A stretch of 64,000 bases of DNA from Bacteroidales bacterium (GCA_910575545.1 CAJTFH010000011.1:31738-95737); one strand, 5' to 3'. Counted from the first letter of the stretch, positions 37,675 to 48,572 are shown. Numbers and translations are program-made. Notes: generated by a model not told the origin, from the letters alone.

Positions 37675-40600
37675 TCACCCCTTTTCAGGCTCACATCCGG
37701 GTGTTTTGTGCCGGAGCCGGTAATCCTTCGGGGTCATGCCATGGCGCTTGTCAAACTCTTTATAGAAATGCGACCGGTTATTGAAACCGCACCGGTAGAT
37801 AATCTCCTGAACGGTGAGCGAGGTTGTCACGAGCAATTTAGTGGCAAAGGTGATGCGGTGGTCTTTTATGAAATCATTCGGAGGGAGCAGCTCGAGGTCT
37901 TTCATTTTCCGGTAGAGATTCCGGGTGCTTGTCTGGAAATGCGCGGCAAGGCTCTCGGGCGACAATTCCGGATTATCGAGATTCTCCTCTATGTAGGCGT
38001 TGAGATTGTCGACAAACTGCTTGCTCTCCAAGTCGAGCAGTTTGCCATTTGCATACTGATAAGCCGAAGCCGAGCTGTTATAATACTCCCGCATCTCACT
38101 CCTGCGTTTCAGAAGCCGCTCGATAACCGCCCTGAGATAGCTCAAAGTGAATGGTTTGGTAACATAGGCATCCGCTCCTGACTGCAACCCCTCCACCTTA
38201 TCATCAGAGCTGTTGCGTGCAGAAAGAATCACCACAGGCACATGGTTCATGTGGCGGTCTTGCTTTAAACGGCGGGCTAACTCCAACCCGTCAGTACCCG
38301 GCATCATTATATCCGTAACAATCAGGTCGGGCACACGCTCCTTGGCCTTCTCCATGGCCTCCTCAGCATTTGAAGCTGTGACAACATCATATTCCGTCAG
38401 ACTGTCGGCAAGCAGCGAAAGAATGTCGGGATTATCGTCAATCACAAGCACACAGCTGCCATCGCCTTGCCGCCGTTGCATATCCTCAATATGCGGCGCC
38501 GCCACAACCTTCGCTCCCAAGGACATCTCTCCGGAGGCTTTTAATGGGATACCCACCGTTCCTGCGGCAGGAACTGGCTTTTCAGGTGCATCCTCATCGG
38601 GCTTACGCCATGGCAATGTCACGATAAACTCCGCGTAACTGTCAACCTCGCTTTCGATGGCGATTCCCCCTCCCAGCAGTTCCGTCATGCTGTGGCATAT
38701 GGCCATCCCGAGCCCGTTGCGCGACGACAGCCCCCGTGTGGCATTCTCCTCTACATTGTCGAGAATAGTGTAACGGTTGAATATCTTTGATTTATCCTCT
38801 GGCCTGATCCCTTTCCCTGTGTTGTATACCCTGATTTGCAGACTGTTATCTATCTGCTTGGCCGTAAAACGGATAACACCCCCGTCTGGAGTATATTTGA
38901 ACGCATTCGACACAAGATTATAGACAATCTTGGTGAAACATCCATAATCCGTTGGCCAAACCAGATCCGGCGCGATGTCTCTCTCAAGATCCACGCCGCG
39001 TTGCTCGACCATACCGCTGAACGATGCCATAACATCATTACACAGACCCGTTACGTCAACTTTTGCAATCTTCACCTTCTGGTTGCCGGTCTCAACCCTG
39101 CGGAAGTCGATAACCTCCTGTATGAGAGAATTAAGGCGCTCGGTGTTGCTTTTGATTATAGAAGCATAGCGTTTTATATACGGATCTGATTCGGAATGGG
39201 ACAGAATCCGCTCGCAAGGGCCGTAAATCAAAGTCAGAGGGGTGCAGAATTCATGTGTTATATTGGTGAAAAAGCGCAGTTTCTCTTCATATGTCTGCTC
39301 CCGCTGCTCATGGCGCACCTTTCGCATGAATTCCATATGCCTGCGGCGCGAAATACGCCGGCGAAGCTGCCAAACGAACCAAAGCAATCCCACCCCGAGT
39401 AGGATATAAGCCATTTTTGCCCATACCGACAGATACCAGGGGGCGTTTATATGTATAACCAAGGTCTTGACCATGCTCTCCTGGCCACTGGCAAGGTTCA
39501 CAGCCTTCACCCTAAGGGTATAATCACCATAGGGCATAGATGTGAACGACACGCTTCCCGGCACTGACGACCTCATCCAGTTCTTATCATCATTGATTCG
39601 ATACAGATAGGCATAACTCTCCGTATCGATAAAGTCGGGCACATTGAAGTTGACTGTGAATGTGTTTTCATCAGAATCCAGTTCCAGTTTGTCGGCGCCG
39701 TCGTCATCCGGCTTGATATAATCTATAGCGGCCACATTGCGCCCTGCGAGATTCAAACTGCGCAACGATATCATCGGCCTGAAAACCGACTTACCCCGTG
39801 CCCCCTTAGGCATATCGGCATTCGCCTGCAAAACGACAAAACCGTTTATACCGCCGAAAAACAATGTCTTATCCTGTTTGAAGGCCGCCCCGTCGCTGAA
39901 TTCCGTCACATCAAGACCATTCCCCCGCCGGTAAACCTGGTAATTCTCCGTGGTTAGGTCGAACCTGACCAACCCTTGGTTGGTCGACACCCACAGATTC
40001 CCGTCGCCATCCTTCATGAGCGAATGCACCGTGCTGTTGGGAAATCCGTTATTCCCATTCCACAAACGTTCCCCGTCAGGAGTCATTTTAAGCAAGCCGG
40101 TGGCAGTTCCGAGCCAACGGCACTTATCATCTCCGGCAATGGCATACACGTCATTGACCATCTTTGTGTGGTATTTCCCCTTCAGGGCTATATCACGCAG
40201 ATTGTCGCCATCCACTTCAAAAAGGCCGAGACCTCGGTTGCCCGCCAGAATATGCCCGTTATCTTCGTGATGCAGAGTGAAGAAATAGTTTGAAGACATA
40301 TTCCCGTCTTCAATCGCCAACCGCGTCACCCGGTCAAGCCGTGGCACTCCCCCATCCCCCGCAATATGCCCCCGATACACACCGCTCCCCACCGTGGCCA
40401 ACCACAAAGTTGTGTCGTCAGCCTCATAAATGTCATGTACCCATGGAATCGGAATCTCTGTTTCAACCACCGACAGAGCCCCTTCGCTACCCCGGGCATA
40501 ATTGAGCCCCCTGTCACTGCCTACCCACATCCCCCCATGCCGGCTCGGCGCGAAAGCATACACCGCATTGTCGAGCAACAGGGAGTTATCCTTGGTCACA

Positions 40601-41742
40601 TTCTCCAGCTTTAGGCGTTCACCGCGGTTCCAAGGTTTGAAATTCTTGATTTTCAATATCCCGTCGCCTTTCGTCCCCAGCCACAGAGTGCCATAATCAT
40701 CGAAATATATAGCCCTGACCGGGCGTGTGATTCTGTGACGCAGATCCGCAAAAGTCACCGTGCGGAACGAATATTCATCCTCCACATAAAGGTAAAGCCC
40801 GTTACCATCTGCCCCTATCCACACTATATCCTGGTTGCGGTCTGCTTTAAGGCAGAACACACCCCCTTTAACCCCGATATCCTCACAATCAAACGAACCG
40901 TCTGATTTCGGGGTCAGTTTAACGACCCCGCTGGTAGCAAATGCCACAAACAGCCTTCCCCGGTCATCGGTAAGCATATCACTCACCTCCCCACGCCCGG
41001 CAGCCAACGCCTCAATGTCGGTAATAGGCTGCCACTGTCCGCAATCTGTTAGAAAAACCGACACCCGGCCGCTGCCATCAAGACACAAAACCTCCCCCTC
41101 GTGGATATAACACCCCTTCAAGGAAGAATTATCGACAAATCTGAAATCATCTGCCCGATACCTCCCTGCCTCATATTTCAAAGCGCACGCTCCCACGCCA
41201 CGGTCGGTGAAAAACCACAGGCGGTCATCTTCGGCTTTGAATCCCATCACCCGCGCATTGCCAAGTTCCGGTCCCTGAAGATGCTCAAACCCTCTGCCAG
41301 CCATTCCCGTATAATAATACACCGCATTGCCTCTCGACACCACGAACATGTGACCACGGCTGTTGGCTGAAATATTTTTGTTATCCTGAAACTGGGTGAA
41401 CCCCTTTAATGAATTGTCTTTAGGTGAATATCTGTTAAGTCCGTAATTGGTAGCTATCCACAATGCACCGTCAGACGTGTGCAGCATAGCTGAAATCAGC
41501 TCACCGGTCAGGCGCGGATATGATTCCGACATGCGGAACGACACCACCTCCCTGCCATCGAAAAGATTCAGACCATCGCACGTGCCTATCCACAGACGCC
41601 CACCATCATCCTGCCCCAGCGACAGCACAGCACTGTTCGACAACCCGTCGGAGTTGTCAATCTGCCGCAACGTGTATGCGTGAATGACGCTTACTCCTAT
41701 TGCCGCAAGCAATAATGTGGTAATGAATCTGAGGTTTCTCAT
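37675..41742 (-). CDS. Hybrid two-component system regulator (HTCS) of the PUL
   Basis: The 1355-residue protein has a signal peptide, two seven-bladed propellers made of Reg_prop repeats (for example LWIGTCDGLNLFDGR, LWIATNYGLNRY, LWLGTKGDGILKI, LWVSTNQGLVRF), a Y_Y_Y domain (YAYLYRINDDKNWMRSS) and one membrane span (about 775-795). The cytoplasmic part has a His kinase (FFTNITHEFCTPLTLIYGP, His near 829), ATPase (YNLVSNAFKYTPDGG, GLGMAICHSMTELLGGGI), receiver (VLVIDDNPD, DLIVTDIMMPGTD with Asp near 1144, Lys in YVTKPF) and an AraC helix-turn-helix. Such proteins sense periplasmic oligosaccharides and activate their PUL. It is divergent to fecR-susC. Confidence 0.95.
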   Translation of the reverse strand: MRNLRFITTLLLAAIGVSVIHAYTLRQIDNSDGLSNSAVLSLGQDDGGRLWIGTCDGLNLFDGREVVSFRMSESYPRLTGELISAMLHTSDGALWIATNYGLNRYSPKDNSLKGFTQFQDNKNISANSRGHMFVVSRGNAVYYYTGMAGRGFEHLQGPELGNARVMGFKAEDDRLWFFTDRGVGACALKYEAGRYRADDFRFVDNSSLKGCYIHEGEVLCLDGSGRVSVFLTDCGQWQPITDIEALAAGRGEVSDMLTDDRGRLFVAFATSGVVKLTPKSDGSFDCEDIGVKGGVFCLKADRNQDIVWIGADGNGLYLYVEDEYSFRTVTFADLRHRITRPVRAIYFDDYGTLWLGTKGDGILKIKNFKPWNRGERLKLENVTKDNSLLLDNAVYAFAPSRHGGMWVGSDRGLNYARGSEGALSVVETEIPIPWVHDIYEADDTTLWLATVGSGVYRGHIAGDGGVPRLDRVTRLAIEDGNMSSNYFFTLHHEDNGHILAGNRGLGLFEVDGDNLRDIALKGKYHTKMVNDVYAIAGDDKCRWLGTATGLLKMTPDGERLWNGNNGFPNSTVHSLMKDGDGNLWVSTNQGLVRFDLTTENYQVYRRGNGLDVTEFSDGAAFKQDKTLFFGGINGFVVLQANADMPKGARGKSVFRPMISLRSLNLAGRNVAAIDYIKPDDDGADKLELDSDENTFTVNFNVPDFIDTESYAYLYRINDDKNWMRSSVPGSVSFTSMPYGDYTLRVKAVNLASGQESMVKTLVIHINAPWYLSVWAKMAYILLGVGLLWFVWQLRRRISRRRHMEFMRKVRHEQREQTYEEKLRFFTNITHEFCTPLTLIYGPCERILSHSESDPYIKRYASIIKSNTERLNSLIQEVIDFRRVETGNQKVKIAKVDVTGLCNDVMASFSGMVEQRGVDLERDIAPDLVWPTDYGCFTKIVYNLVSNAFKYTPDGGVIRFTAKQIDNSLQIRVYNTGKGIRPEDKSKIFNRYTILDNVEENATRGLSSRNGLGMAICHSMTELLGGGIAIESEVDSYAEFIVTLPWRKPDEDAPEKPVPAAGTVGIPLKASGEMSLGAKVVAAPHIEDMQRRQGDGSCVLVIDDNPDILSLLADSLTEYDVVTASNAEEAMEKAKERVPDLIVTDIMMPGTDGLELARRLKQDRHMNHVPVVILSARNSSDDKVEGLQSGADAYVTKPFTLSYLRAVIERLLKRRSEMREYYNSSASAYQYANGKLLDLESKQFVDNLNAYIEENLDNPELSPESLAAHFQTSTRNLYRKMKDLELLPPNDFIKDHRITFATKLLVTTSLTVQEIIYRCGFNNRSHFYKEFDKRHGMTPKDYRLRHKTPGCEPEKG

Positions 41743-41777
41743 GCCGTGAAAGGGTGGGGATTATAGCATTCTTTTCA

Positions 41778-41785
41778 CAAAGATA
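41778..41785 (-). promoter_or_regulatory. -7 element of the HTCS gene
   Basis: On the minus strand TATCTTTG fits TAnnTTTG, about 35 bases before the ATG. Confidence 0.6.
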
Positions 41786-41950
41786 CGCAAAGAATCCTGT
41801 ATAAACCAACCGACCGCAGCCGGCATCAACCGCATCCCCCTCATTTATTAGCATCAAAACAAACTGGCTCTAAACCGGTTATCAGATCAAGGCTTCATAA
41901 ATAACGGATAACGGCATCATTTTTCCCATATTTATTTATAGGTATCATAA

Positions 41951-41974
41951 GGGTTGTTAGCATATTTTTTGTCA
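41951..41974 (+). promoter_or_regulatory. Putative ECF sigma promoter before fecR
   Basis: GGGTTG (41951-41956), 12 bases, then TTGTCA (41969-41974), 40 bases before the ATG. The same layout occurs at 54202-54225. The GTC core of the second box resembles -10 elements of ECF sigma factors. Confidence 0.5.
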
Positions 41975-42013
41975 ATAATAGTGAATACATAAGTTCAACA
42001 AAAAAACGACCTT

Positions 42014-43018
42014 ATGCGCACTGATTTTCCACTTACAACCATTATCAAGAAATTTGAGGGGAAGGCGACCCCTGCCGACGAGCAGGAGCTGCAGCAATGG
42101 CTAGGAAAAGACCAAGCCAACGCTGCCATCCTCACCGACATAAAAACAATCTGGGACGACGTGCAGTCAAAAACCGCCGGCTACACCCCCGATGTCAACC
42201 ACTACTGGGAGTTAATGCAACGCCACATATCAAAAGAAAGTAACGCCTCAATATTGCCGAAACGGTTCAGAACGAGGATGAAAACATTCCTTTCCACAGC
42301 AGCCGTTGCATGCGGCCTGCTGTTAGGCGGAACACTCGTGGCATGGCTGCTGTTCATGCGGCCTGACACCCCACAGCCATCAGAGCTGACATATACGGCT
42401 ATCGACGGTAAATCGAGACTGGTGCTACCCGACAGCTCCATCGTATGGCTCAACGCCAACTCCCGTCTGGTCTACACCAACGCTTCCAATGACATTCGCG
42501 AAGTAAAACTCGAAGGTGAGGCTTTCTTCAACGTCACAGCATCGTCAACACCGTTTGTTGTGCGCACCGGCGCCCTGACCGTCACTGTTCACGGCACACA
42601 GTTCAATGTCGACGCATATGCCGACTGTGCGACTGCCACTGTAAGCCTCTATGAAGGCTCCGTGTCAATGCAATCAGACGCAGAAAACGCAGCCGGAATC
42701 TTCCTGAAACCGGGCGAGGAAGGATGCTTCCACAAAGACAACGGCACTATATCAGTCGCTCCGGCCGACGTAGAGCTGGCCAAAGCATGGACTGGTGACA
42801 AGCTGAAAGTCGAAAACAAAAACCTCCGCGAAGTATGCTCATACCTGGCCGAATGGTATGGGGTGGAAATCACAATAGACCCCCACACACCCAACGACCA
42901 AAGCTACACCTTCACTCTCGACGACCAGAGCCTCGACGAAGTGATGGGAATCCTCAACAACATCAGCGCCATAAACTACACCTACGAAAACGACAAATCA
43001 ATAATAATAACCCCTTAA
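42014..43018 (+). CDS. FecR-family anti-sigma factor
   Basis: The 334-residue protein has a cytoplasmic N-terminal part (LTTIIKKFEGKATPADEQELQQWL), one membrane span (about 97-115, AVACGLLLGGTLVAWLLFM), the FecR domain (SRLVLPDSSIVWLNANSRLVYTN, GEAFFNVTASSTPFVVRTGALTVTVHGTQFNVDAY) and a C-terminal DUF4974-type domain (VCSYLAEWYGVEITIDPH, YTFTLDDQSLDEVMGILNNIS). It would hold an ECF sigma inactive until the STN domain of its TonB-dependent partner signals. The partner is SusC next to it. No sigma gene lies directly upstream; the nearest is at 53483. Confidence 0.93.
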   Translation: MRTDFPLTTIIKKFEGKATPADEQELQQWLGKDQANAAILTDIKTIWDDVQSKTAGYTPDVNHYWELMQRHISKESNASILPKRFRTRMKTFLSTAAVACGLLLGGTLVAWLLFMRPDTPQPSELTYTAIDGKSRLVLPDSSIVWLNANSRLVYTNASNDIREVKLEGEAFFNVTASSTPFVVRTGALTVTVHGTQFNVDAYADCATATVSLYEGSVSMQSDAENAAGIFLKPGEEGCFHKDNGTISVAPADVELAKAWTGDKLKVENKNLREVCSYLAEWYGVEITIDPHTPNDQSYTFTLDDQSLDEVMGILNNISAINYTYENDKSIIITP

Positions 43019-43238
43019 AATCTTATTATGCCATGACATCTTAGAAACAGCTACTTACAACCTCACCAAAATTCAAACAGGAGCACCCGGCGGAAAGCGA
43101 TGCTCCAACTGTCATAACCGAATTACAGGAACGGCCAACACCGTTCTTCTGACCAATCAGTTATAACAAACCCTATAATATCTGTCTGAACTCTACAGGC
43201 TATTATAGCTTGATTTTTTAACCTTAAATATTCATCGA

Positions 43239-46200
43239 ATGAATTTAAGAATGAAACTGGCCATATTCCTGGCCTTTCTGACCTCATTGAGCCTGTCGGC
43301 CCAGAGCAATGAGGGGAAATTGACAGTATCATTCCAAAATGTGCCCCTGTCGGAGGCAATAAAACAGATTGAAAACGTGAGCGACTACACGTTTTTCTAT
43401 GATACTTCAAAAATCAATGCCGACCAGAAAGTCTCCTTACAGGCCAACCAGACACCTGTTAAACAGGCTATGAAACTGATGTTCGCAAAAACCGACATCA
43501 ACTGGGACATCAAAAACAACCAGATTATCCTATCGAGCAAAGGCGCAGCCAAAACCGGAGCAAAGATAACCGTGCAGGGTAACGTGACCGACGAAAGCGG
43601 CGAACCGTTGCCTGGAGTTACCGTCGTGGCAAAAGACAATCCGGCCATCGTCACCGCAACCGACATCGACGGCCGGTATGAACTGACTGTTCCCGAAAAA
43701 AACACCACCCTCGAATACCGATTCATAGGCATGGCCCCCATTGAAGAAGCCGTTGGTAGCCGCAAAATCATCAACGTGGTGATGTCGGAATCTTCAACAC
43801 AGCTGCAAGACGTGGTTGTTGTGGGCTACGGCGTGCAGAAACGCGCCTCTGTGGTGGCCGCCATCACAAGCGTACGTCCCGACCAGCTATCGGTCGGCAC
43901 AACCCGCTCACTCTCCAACGACCTCGCCGGTAACATCGCCGGTGTGATTGCCGTGCAGCGCTCTGGTGAGCCGGGATACGACGACTCCGAATTCTGGATC
44001 CGAGGCATGAGTTCGTTCAAAGGCAACGGCGCCCCGCTGGTGCTGGTCGACGGAATAGAGCGCTCGCTCAACAACATCGACATCGCCGAAATCGAATCAT
44101 TCTCAGTGCTTAAAGACGCATCGGCAAGCGCCGTCTATGGTGTGCGCGGTGCCAATGGCGTGATCCTCATCACAACCAAGAAGGGTAAAGCCGGAAAAAC
44201 AACCGTCAACGTTTCTGTCGAGCACTCGTTCACACGCCCCGAAAAACTGCCCCAGTTCCTCGGAGCTGCCGACTACCTCACATTGTTGAACAACATCAGC
44301 ATCCAGGACACCGGCCAGGAACGCTACTCGCGCGACCTCATCAACAAATACCGCACAGGCTACGACCCTGAACTCTACCCCGACGTTAACTGGATCGATG
44401 CAATCACAAAGGATTACGCCCACAACACCCGCGCCACCCTCGACCTCTCTGGCGGTAACGAGCGTCTGCGCTACTCGGTTGTGGCTGCATACTACAACGA
44501 ATCTGGTATTACAGAGACCGACAAGAGACAGAACTACAACTCAAACCTCACCGTCAACCGTTTCAACCTGCGCACAAACGTCGACATGAACGTCACCCCC
44601 ACCACACTGCTTAACGTCAACGTGGGCGGTTACCTTCAGACACGCAACGCGCCCAAGGAAGGAATCGACGATGTTTTCTCCGCAGCATTCAAGGCCACAC
44701 CGTTTGCAGTGCCCACAATCTACGAAAACGGAATGATTCCAAAACCCCGTGAAAATGAAAACCCTTGGGCAAAACTCACCCAGAGCGGTTTCTATCGCGA
44801 AGGGCGCAGCAAACTCGAATCGCTATTCTCGGTTGAGCAAGACCTCCACTGCATCACCGACGGCCTCAAAGCCAAAGTGATATTCTCCTACGACTACTAC
44901 TCGCGCAACGGCGTTGACCGCGGCAAAGCTCCCCGCTACTACTATCCCGCCACACAGCGCGACCCCGTCACCGGCGAGCTACAGACAATCGTGCTCCAGG
45001 AAGGCGATGAATTCCTCGGCTACAACCGTTGGGAGGAATACGGCAACTACAGCACCTATCTTGAAGCAAACATCTCCTACAGCCACCACTTCGGCCCCCA
45101 CCAGGTCGATGGCCTGCTCCTCTACAACCAGCGCAACTACGACGACGGCGACCAGGTGTCATACCGAACACAGGGTCTTGCCGGACGTGCTTCATACGTG
45201 TTCGACGGCCGCTACATCGCCGAATTCAACTTCGGATATAACGGTTCTGAGAACTTCGCCAAAGGGCACCGGTTCGGATTCTTCCCCTCGGCCGCCCTCG
45301 GATGGATTGTGTCGCAAGAAAAATTCATGCAGGGCACAACACCCTACATACAGAAACTCAAACTCCGCGCATCCTACGGTCTGGCCGGTAACGACCGCTT
45401 CTACAACGACGACGGCTCGCAGAAACGCTTCGGCTACATCACTACCATCGAAAGCACCGAAGGCTACAAATGGGGTAACTCAAACACCTTCTATGAAAAA
45501 GGCGGTCTGCGCGAAGGAGCGCCAGGAGCGCCCGACCTCACCTGGGAAAAAGTGAAAAAAGCCAACATCGGATTGGAAATGCGCCTGTTCAACATGCTCG
45601 AATTCCAGGTTGACTTCTTCCACGAGCGCCGCGAAGACATCTTCATGCAACGCCGCAACTACCCCAACTCGGCCGGCTTCCCCTCACTTCCATGGGCCAA
45701 CTACGGAATCGTGACCAACAAGGGTTTCGAAGTGGAGGTTAACCTCAACAAACGCATCAACGAAGACCTCGCCTTCTCGGTGCGCGGTAACGTGACCTAC
45801 GCTAAAAACAAAATCGTGGAACAGGACGAAGACCTGCAGGTTGTAGGCACCTACCGCTCCAGCACAGGCAAATCGGTAGGCACAATCTTCGGACTCGTTT
45901 CCGACGGCCTTTACACCGAAGACGACTTCGCCGACCTGTCGACCGGACAGCTCAAACCCGGGCTTCCGACCCCGAAATTCGCCGACCGAGTATACCCCGG
46001 CGACATCAGATACAAAGACCTTAACGGCGACAACGAAATCACCGAAACCGATAAAACCGCCATCGGAGGCACTGTAAACCCCGAACTCGTCTACGGTTTC
46101 GGAGCCAACATCAACTGGCGCGGTTTCGACCTCGGAATCTTCTTCCAGGGCAACGGACGCACATACCGTGTAATCGGCGACGGGCAGAAGAACTTCCTCC

Positions 46201-46571
46201 CAGGCTCTACACTCGGCGCGGAAGGAAACATTTTCAAGAACGCCTCAGACGCCTGGACTATCGACAATCCCAGCCAGGATGCATTCTATCCCCGTCTGCA
46301 CATGGGCTACAATGCCCACAACACCCAGACTTCAGACTGGTGGCTCAAAGATATGAGTATGCTCCGTTTGAAAAACCTCGAAATCGGCTACTCGTTCCCG
46401 TCGAACCTCATCAAAAAGGCCGCAATGGAATATGCCCGCGTATTCCTGCGCGGAACAAACATCTGCCATTTCTCAAACTTCAAACTCTGGGATCCGGAAC
46501 TCTCAACCAACAACGGTCTGAAATATCCAATCATGTCAACCTATTCGATTGGTCTTCAGGTAAGATTCTAA
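43239..46571 (+). CDS. SusC-like TonB-dependent glycan transporter with STN signalling domain
   Basis: The 1110-residue protein has a signal peptide (1-21), an STN domain (about 26-100, LTVSFQNVPLSEAIKQIENVSDYTFFYD), a carboxypeptidase-like domain (VQGNVTDESGEPLPGVTVVAKD), a TonB box region (QDVVVVGYG), a plug (WIRGMSSFKGNGAPLVLVDGIERSLNNI) and a barrel ending in ...SIGLQVRF. It imports oligosaccharides bound by SusD. STN domains pass a binding signal to FecR anti-sigma factors, and fecR is 220 bp upstream. That links it to ECF sigma control in addition to the HTCS. Confidence 0.96.
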   Translation: MNLRMKLAIFLAFLTSLSLSAQSNEGKLTVSFQNVPLSEAIKQIENVSDYTFFYDTSKINADQKVSLQANQTPVKQAMKLMFAKTDINWDIKNNQIILSSKGAAKTGAKITVQGNVTDESGEPLPGVTVVAKDNPAIVTATDIDGRYELTVPEKNTTLEYRFIGMAPIEEAVGSRKIINVVMSESSTQLQDVVVVGYGVQKRASVVAAITSVRPDQLSVGTTRSLSNDLAGNIAGVIAVQRSGEPGYDDSEFWIRGMSSFKGNGAPLVLVDGIERSLNNIDIAEIESFSVLKDASASAVYGVRGANGVILITTKKGKAGKTTVNVSVEHSFTRPEKLPQFLGAADYLTLLNNISIQDTGQERYSRDLINKYRTGYDPELYPDVNWIDAITKDYAHNTRATLDLSGGNERLRYSVVAAYYNESGITETDKRQNYNSNLTVNRFNLRTNVDMNVTPTTLLNVNVGGYLQTRNAPKEGIDDVFSAAFKATPFAVPTIYENGMIPKPRENENPWAKLTQSGFYREGRSKLESLFSVEQDLHCITDGLKAKVIFSYDYYSRNGVDRGKAPRYYYPATQRDPVTGELQTIVLQEGDEFLGYNRWEEYGNYSTYLEANISYSHHFGPHQVDGLLLYNQRNYDDGDQVSYRTQGLAGRASYVFDGRYIAEFNFGYNGSENFAKGHRFGFFPSAALGWIVSQEKFMQGTTPYIQKLKLRASYGLAGNDRFYNDDGSQKRFGYITTIESTEGYKWGNSNTFYEKGGLREGAPGAPDLTWEKVKKANIGLEMRLFNMLEFQVDFFHERREDIFMQRRNYPNSAGFPSLPWANYGIVTNKGFEVEVNLNKRINEDLAFSVRGNVTYAKNKIVEQDEDLQVVGTYRSSTGKSVGTIFGLVSDGLYTEDDFADLSTGQLKPGLPTPKFADRVYPGDIRYKDLNGDNEITETDKTAIGGTVNPELVYGFGANINWRGFDLGIFFQGNGRTYRVIGDGQKNFLPGSTLGAEGNIFKNASDAWTIDNPSQDAFYPRLHMGYNAHNTQTSDWWLKDMSMLRLKNLEIGYSFPSNLIKKAAMEYARVFLRGTNICHFSNFKLWDPELSTNNGLKYPIMSTYSIGLQVRF

Positions 46572-46607
46572 TCTGATTTTGAACGGCTAAACAACGATTG
46601 AACAATC

Positions 46608-48572
46608 ATGAAAAAGAACATAGCTAAATATTTGATTGCCGGACTCGGACTGCTCGCGACAAGCACATCCTGCTCCGACTATCTCGACAACGCACCCGAC
46701 GACATCCTGACCCAGGAGATGGTGTTCAACTCAAAGAACCGCACAGAGGAGTGGTTGGCCGGAATATACAACGGCATACCCGACCCCTACACACCAATGA
46801 TGCGAAACTATGACGCATATGCCGACGATTTCTCCCCCTCGCAAGACTGGCGCCAGTTCACCGACTGGGACTGTATCGACAAAATCCTTGGCAACTGGAA
46901 CCCCCAGAGCACCTGGAACGGCAACTTCTGGGGCGACCTCCCCGTGCGCATCCGTCAGGGCTACATCTTCCTTAACAATGTGAAAGCCCTTCCGGCTCAA
47001 TACCTCTACCAGGACGAAGTCGACAACATGAAAGCCGAAGTGCGTTTCCTGATTGCGTATTACTACTACCTGCTGGTAAACACCTACGGTGCAATCCCCC
47101 TGCAGACATGGCTCACAGACATCAACGACACCACCGACGACATCCTCATCGGACAGAACCCCTACGACGATGTTATCAAATGGATTGACGAAGAACTCAA
47201 AGCCGTGTCGAAACTCCTCCCCGCCGTCTACACCGAAGACCGCTACTACGGGCGCGCCACATCGGTCATGGCTCTCGCCATCCGCGCGCGTATGCTCCTG
47301 TTTGCCGCAAGCCCGCTGGTCAACGGCAACGACGACCCCGACTATGCCAACTTCAAGAACAACAAAGGCCAGAACATTTTCAATTCAACCTACGACCCAT
47401 CGAAGTGGACCCGCGCCGTTGAAGCCTGCCGCGACCTGATCACCGAATGCGAGCGCAACGGATACGAACTCTACAAGGAATACAACACCGACGGCTCAAT
47501 CGACCCCTTCATGTCATATTCAAACATGTGCTACAAAGAGTTCAACCAGGGCAACAAAGAGATTCTCTTCGCACGACCCGACTGCTCTTTCGACCTCATG
47601 CTGCAACATGCCGTGCCACGCGGCTCGAAAGGCCAGGGAGGAAACGGTGTGACACAGGAACTCGTCGATGCATTCTTCATGGATAACGGACTCCCCCCGA
47701 TTCTGGGCTACACCGAAAGCACCGATGCAGAGGGCAATCCCGTGAAAGTGCCCATCATCAACCCCGAATCGGGCTACACCGAGAAAGGATTCTCGACCGA
47801 AGACGACATCCGCACAACCAAATGGATTGAAGGCGACAAGAGCGCAAGCGTGGGCAACGCCCGCAACATCGTGGCGCCCAAAGGGCTCTACAACATGTAT
47901 GTCCACCGTGAACCCCGCTTCTACGTGTCGGTGCTTTTCAACGAAGCCTACTACCGCCAGAGCGACCGCAAAGTCGACTTCTTCTATGGCGGCGTCGACG
48001 GAATCGAATCAACCGACAAATCCCCGTGGGACGCCCCACAGACTGGCTATCTCCTGCGCAAACGGGTGCATCCCGAAACCAACCCGCTCAACGGTGTGAT
48101 GCCCTACCGCCCCGGAATCATCTGCCGTCTGGCCGAAGCATACCTCAACTATGCCGAAGCCCTCAACGAAGCCAACCCCGGCAATCCCGACATCCTCAAA
48201 TACCTAAACCTGGTGCGTGAACGAGCCGGCATTCCGCAATACGGCTCGGAAGAAGGGATGATTGCCGCCCCGGCAAACCAAGACGACATGCGCGATGCAA
48301 TCCGCCGCGAGCGCCGCGTTGAGTTCAACTGCGAATACGCCATCCGCTTCGACGACATCCGCCGCTGGAAACAAATCAGCCTGTTGCGCGGCAACTTCGA
48401 CGGTATGAACAAGTACGGAACCGACAAGAGCGCCGACCCCAACAACAAAAAGGCCTACTACAAGCGCCGCTGCGAAATCATCCGTGCATTCAGCGAGAAA
48501 AACTACTGGTTCCCCATCCATCAGAACCAGCTCGACAAGAACCCCAACCTGCGCCAGCTCCCCAAATGGTAA
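46608..48572 (+). CDS. SusD-like glycan-binding lipoprotein
   Basis: The 654-residue protein has a lipobox (ATSTSC, Cys22) followed by SDYLDN, the usual start of mature SusD proteins. The tetratricopeptide-like helical framework shows VRFLIAYYYYLLVNTYGAIPLQ, PYDDVIKWIDEELKAVSKLLP, GRATSVMALAIRARMLLFAASPLVNG and AIRRERRVEFNCEYAIRFDDIRRWK. It forms the lid of the SusC transporter. It is 36 bp after susC. Confidence 0.96.
   Translation: MKKNIAKYLIAGLGLLATSTSCSDYLDNAPDDILTQEMVFNSKNRTEEWLAGIYNGIPDPYTPMMRNYDAYADDFSPSQDWRQFTDWDCIDKILGNWNPQSTWNGNFWGDLPVRIRQGYIFLNNVKALPAQYLYQDEVDNMKAEVRFLIAYYYYLLVNTYGAIPLQTWLTDINDTTDDILIGQNPYDDVIKWIDEELKAVSKLLPAVYTEDRYYGRATSVMALAIRARMLLFAASPLVNGNDDPDYANFKNNKGQNIFNSTYDPSKWTRAVEACRDLITECERNGYELYKEYNTDGSIDPFMSYSNMCYKEFNQGNKEILFARPDCSFDLMLQHAVPRGSKGQGGNGVTQELVDAFFMDNGLPPILGYTESTDAEGNPVKVPIINPESGYTEKGFSTEDDIRTTKWIEGDKSASVGNARNIVAPKGLYNMYVHREPRFYVSVLFNEAYYRQSDRKVDFFYGGVDGIESTDKSPWDAPQTGYLLRKRVHPETNPLNGVMPYRPGIICRLAEAYLNYAEALNEANPGNPDILKYLNLVRERAGIPQYGSEEGMIAAPANQDDMRDAIRRERRVEFNCEYAIRFDDIRRWKQISLLRGNFDGMNKYGTDKSADPNNKKAYYKRRCEIIRAFSEKNYWFPIHQNQLDKNPNLRQLPKW

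Noticed and set aside
44914..45555. 213-residue Thr/Ser-rich frame inside susC
   Set aside because: It is an out-of-frame reading of susC, not an independent gene.
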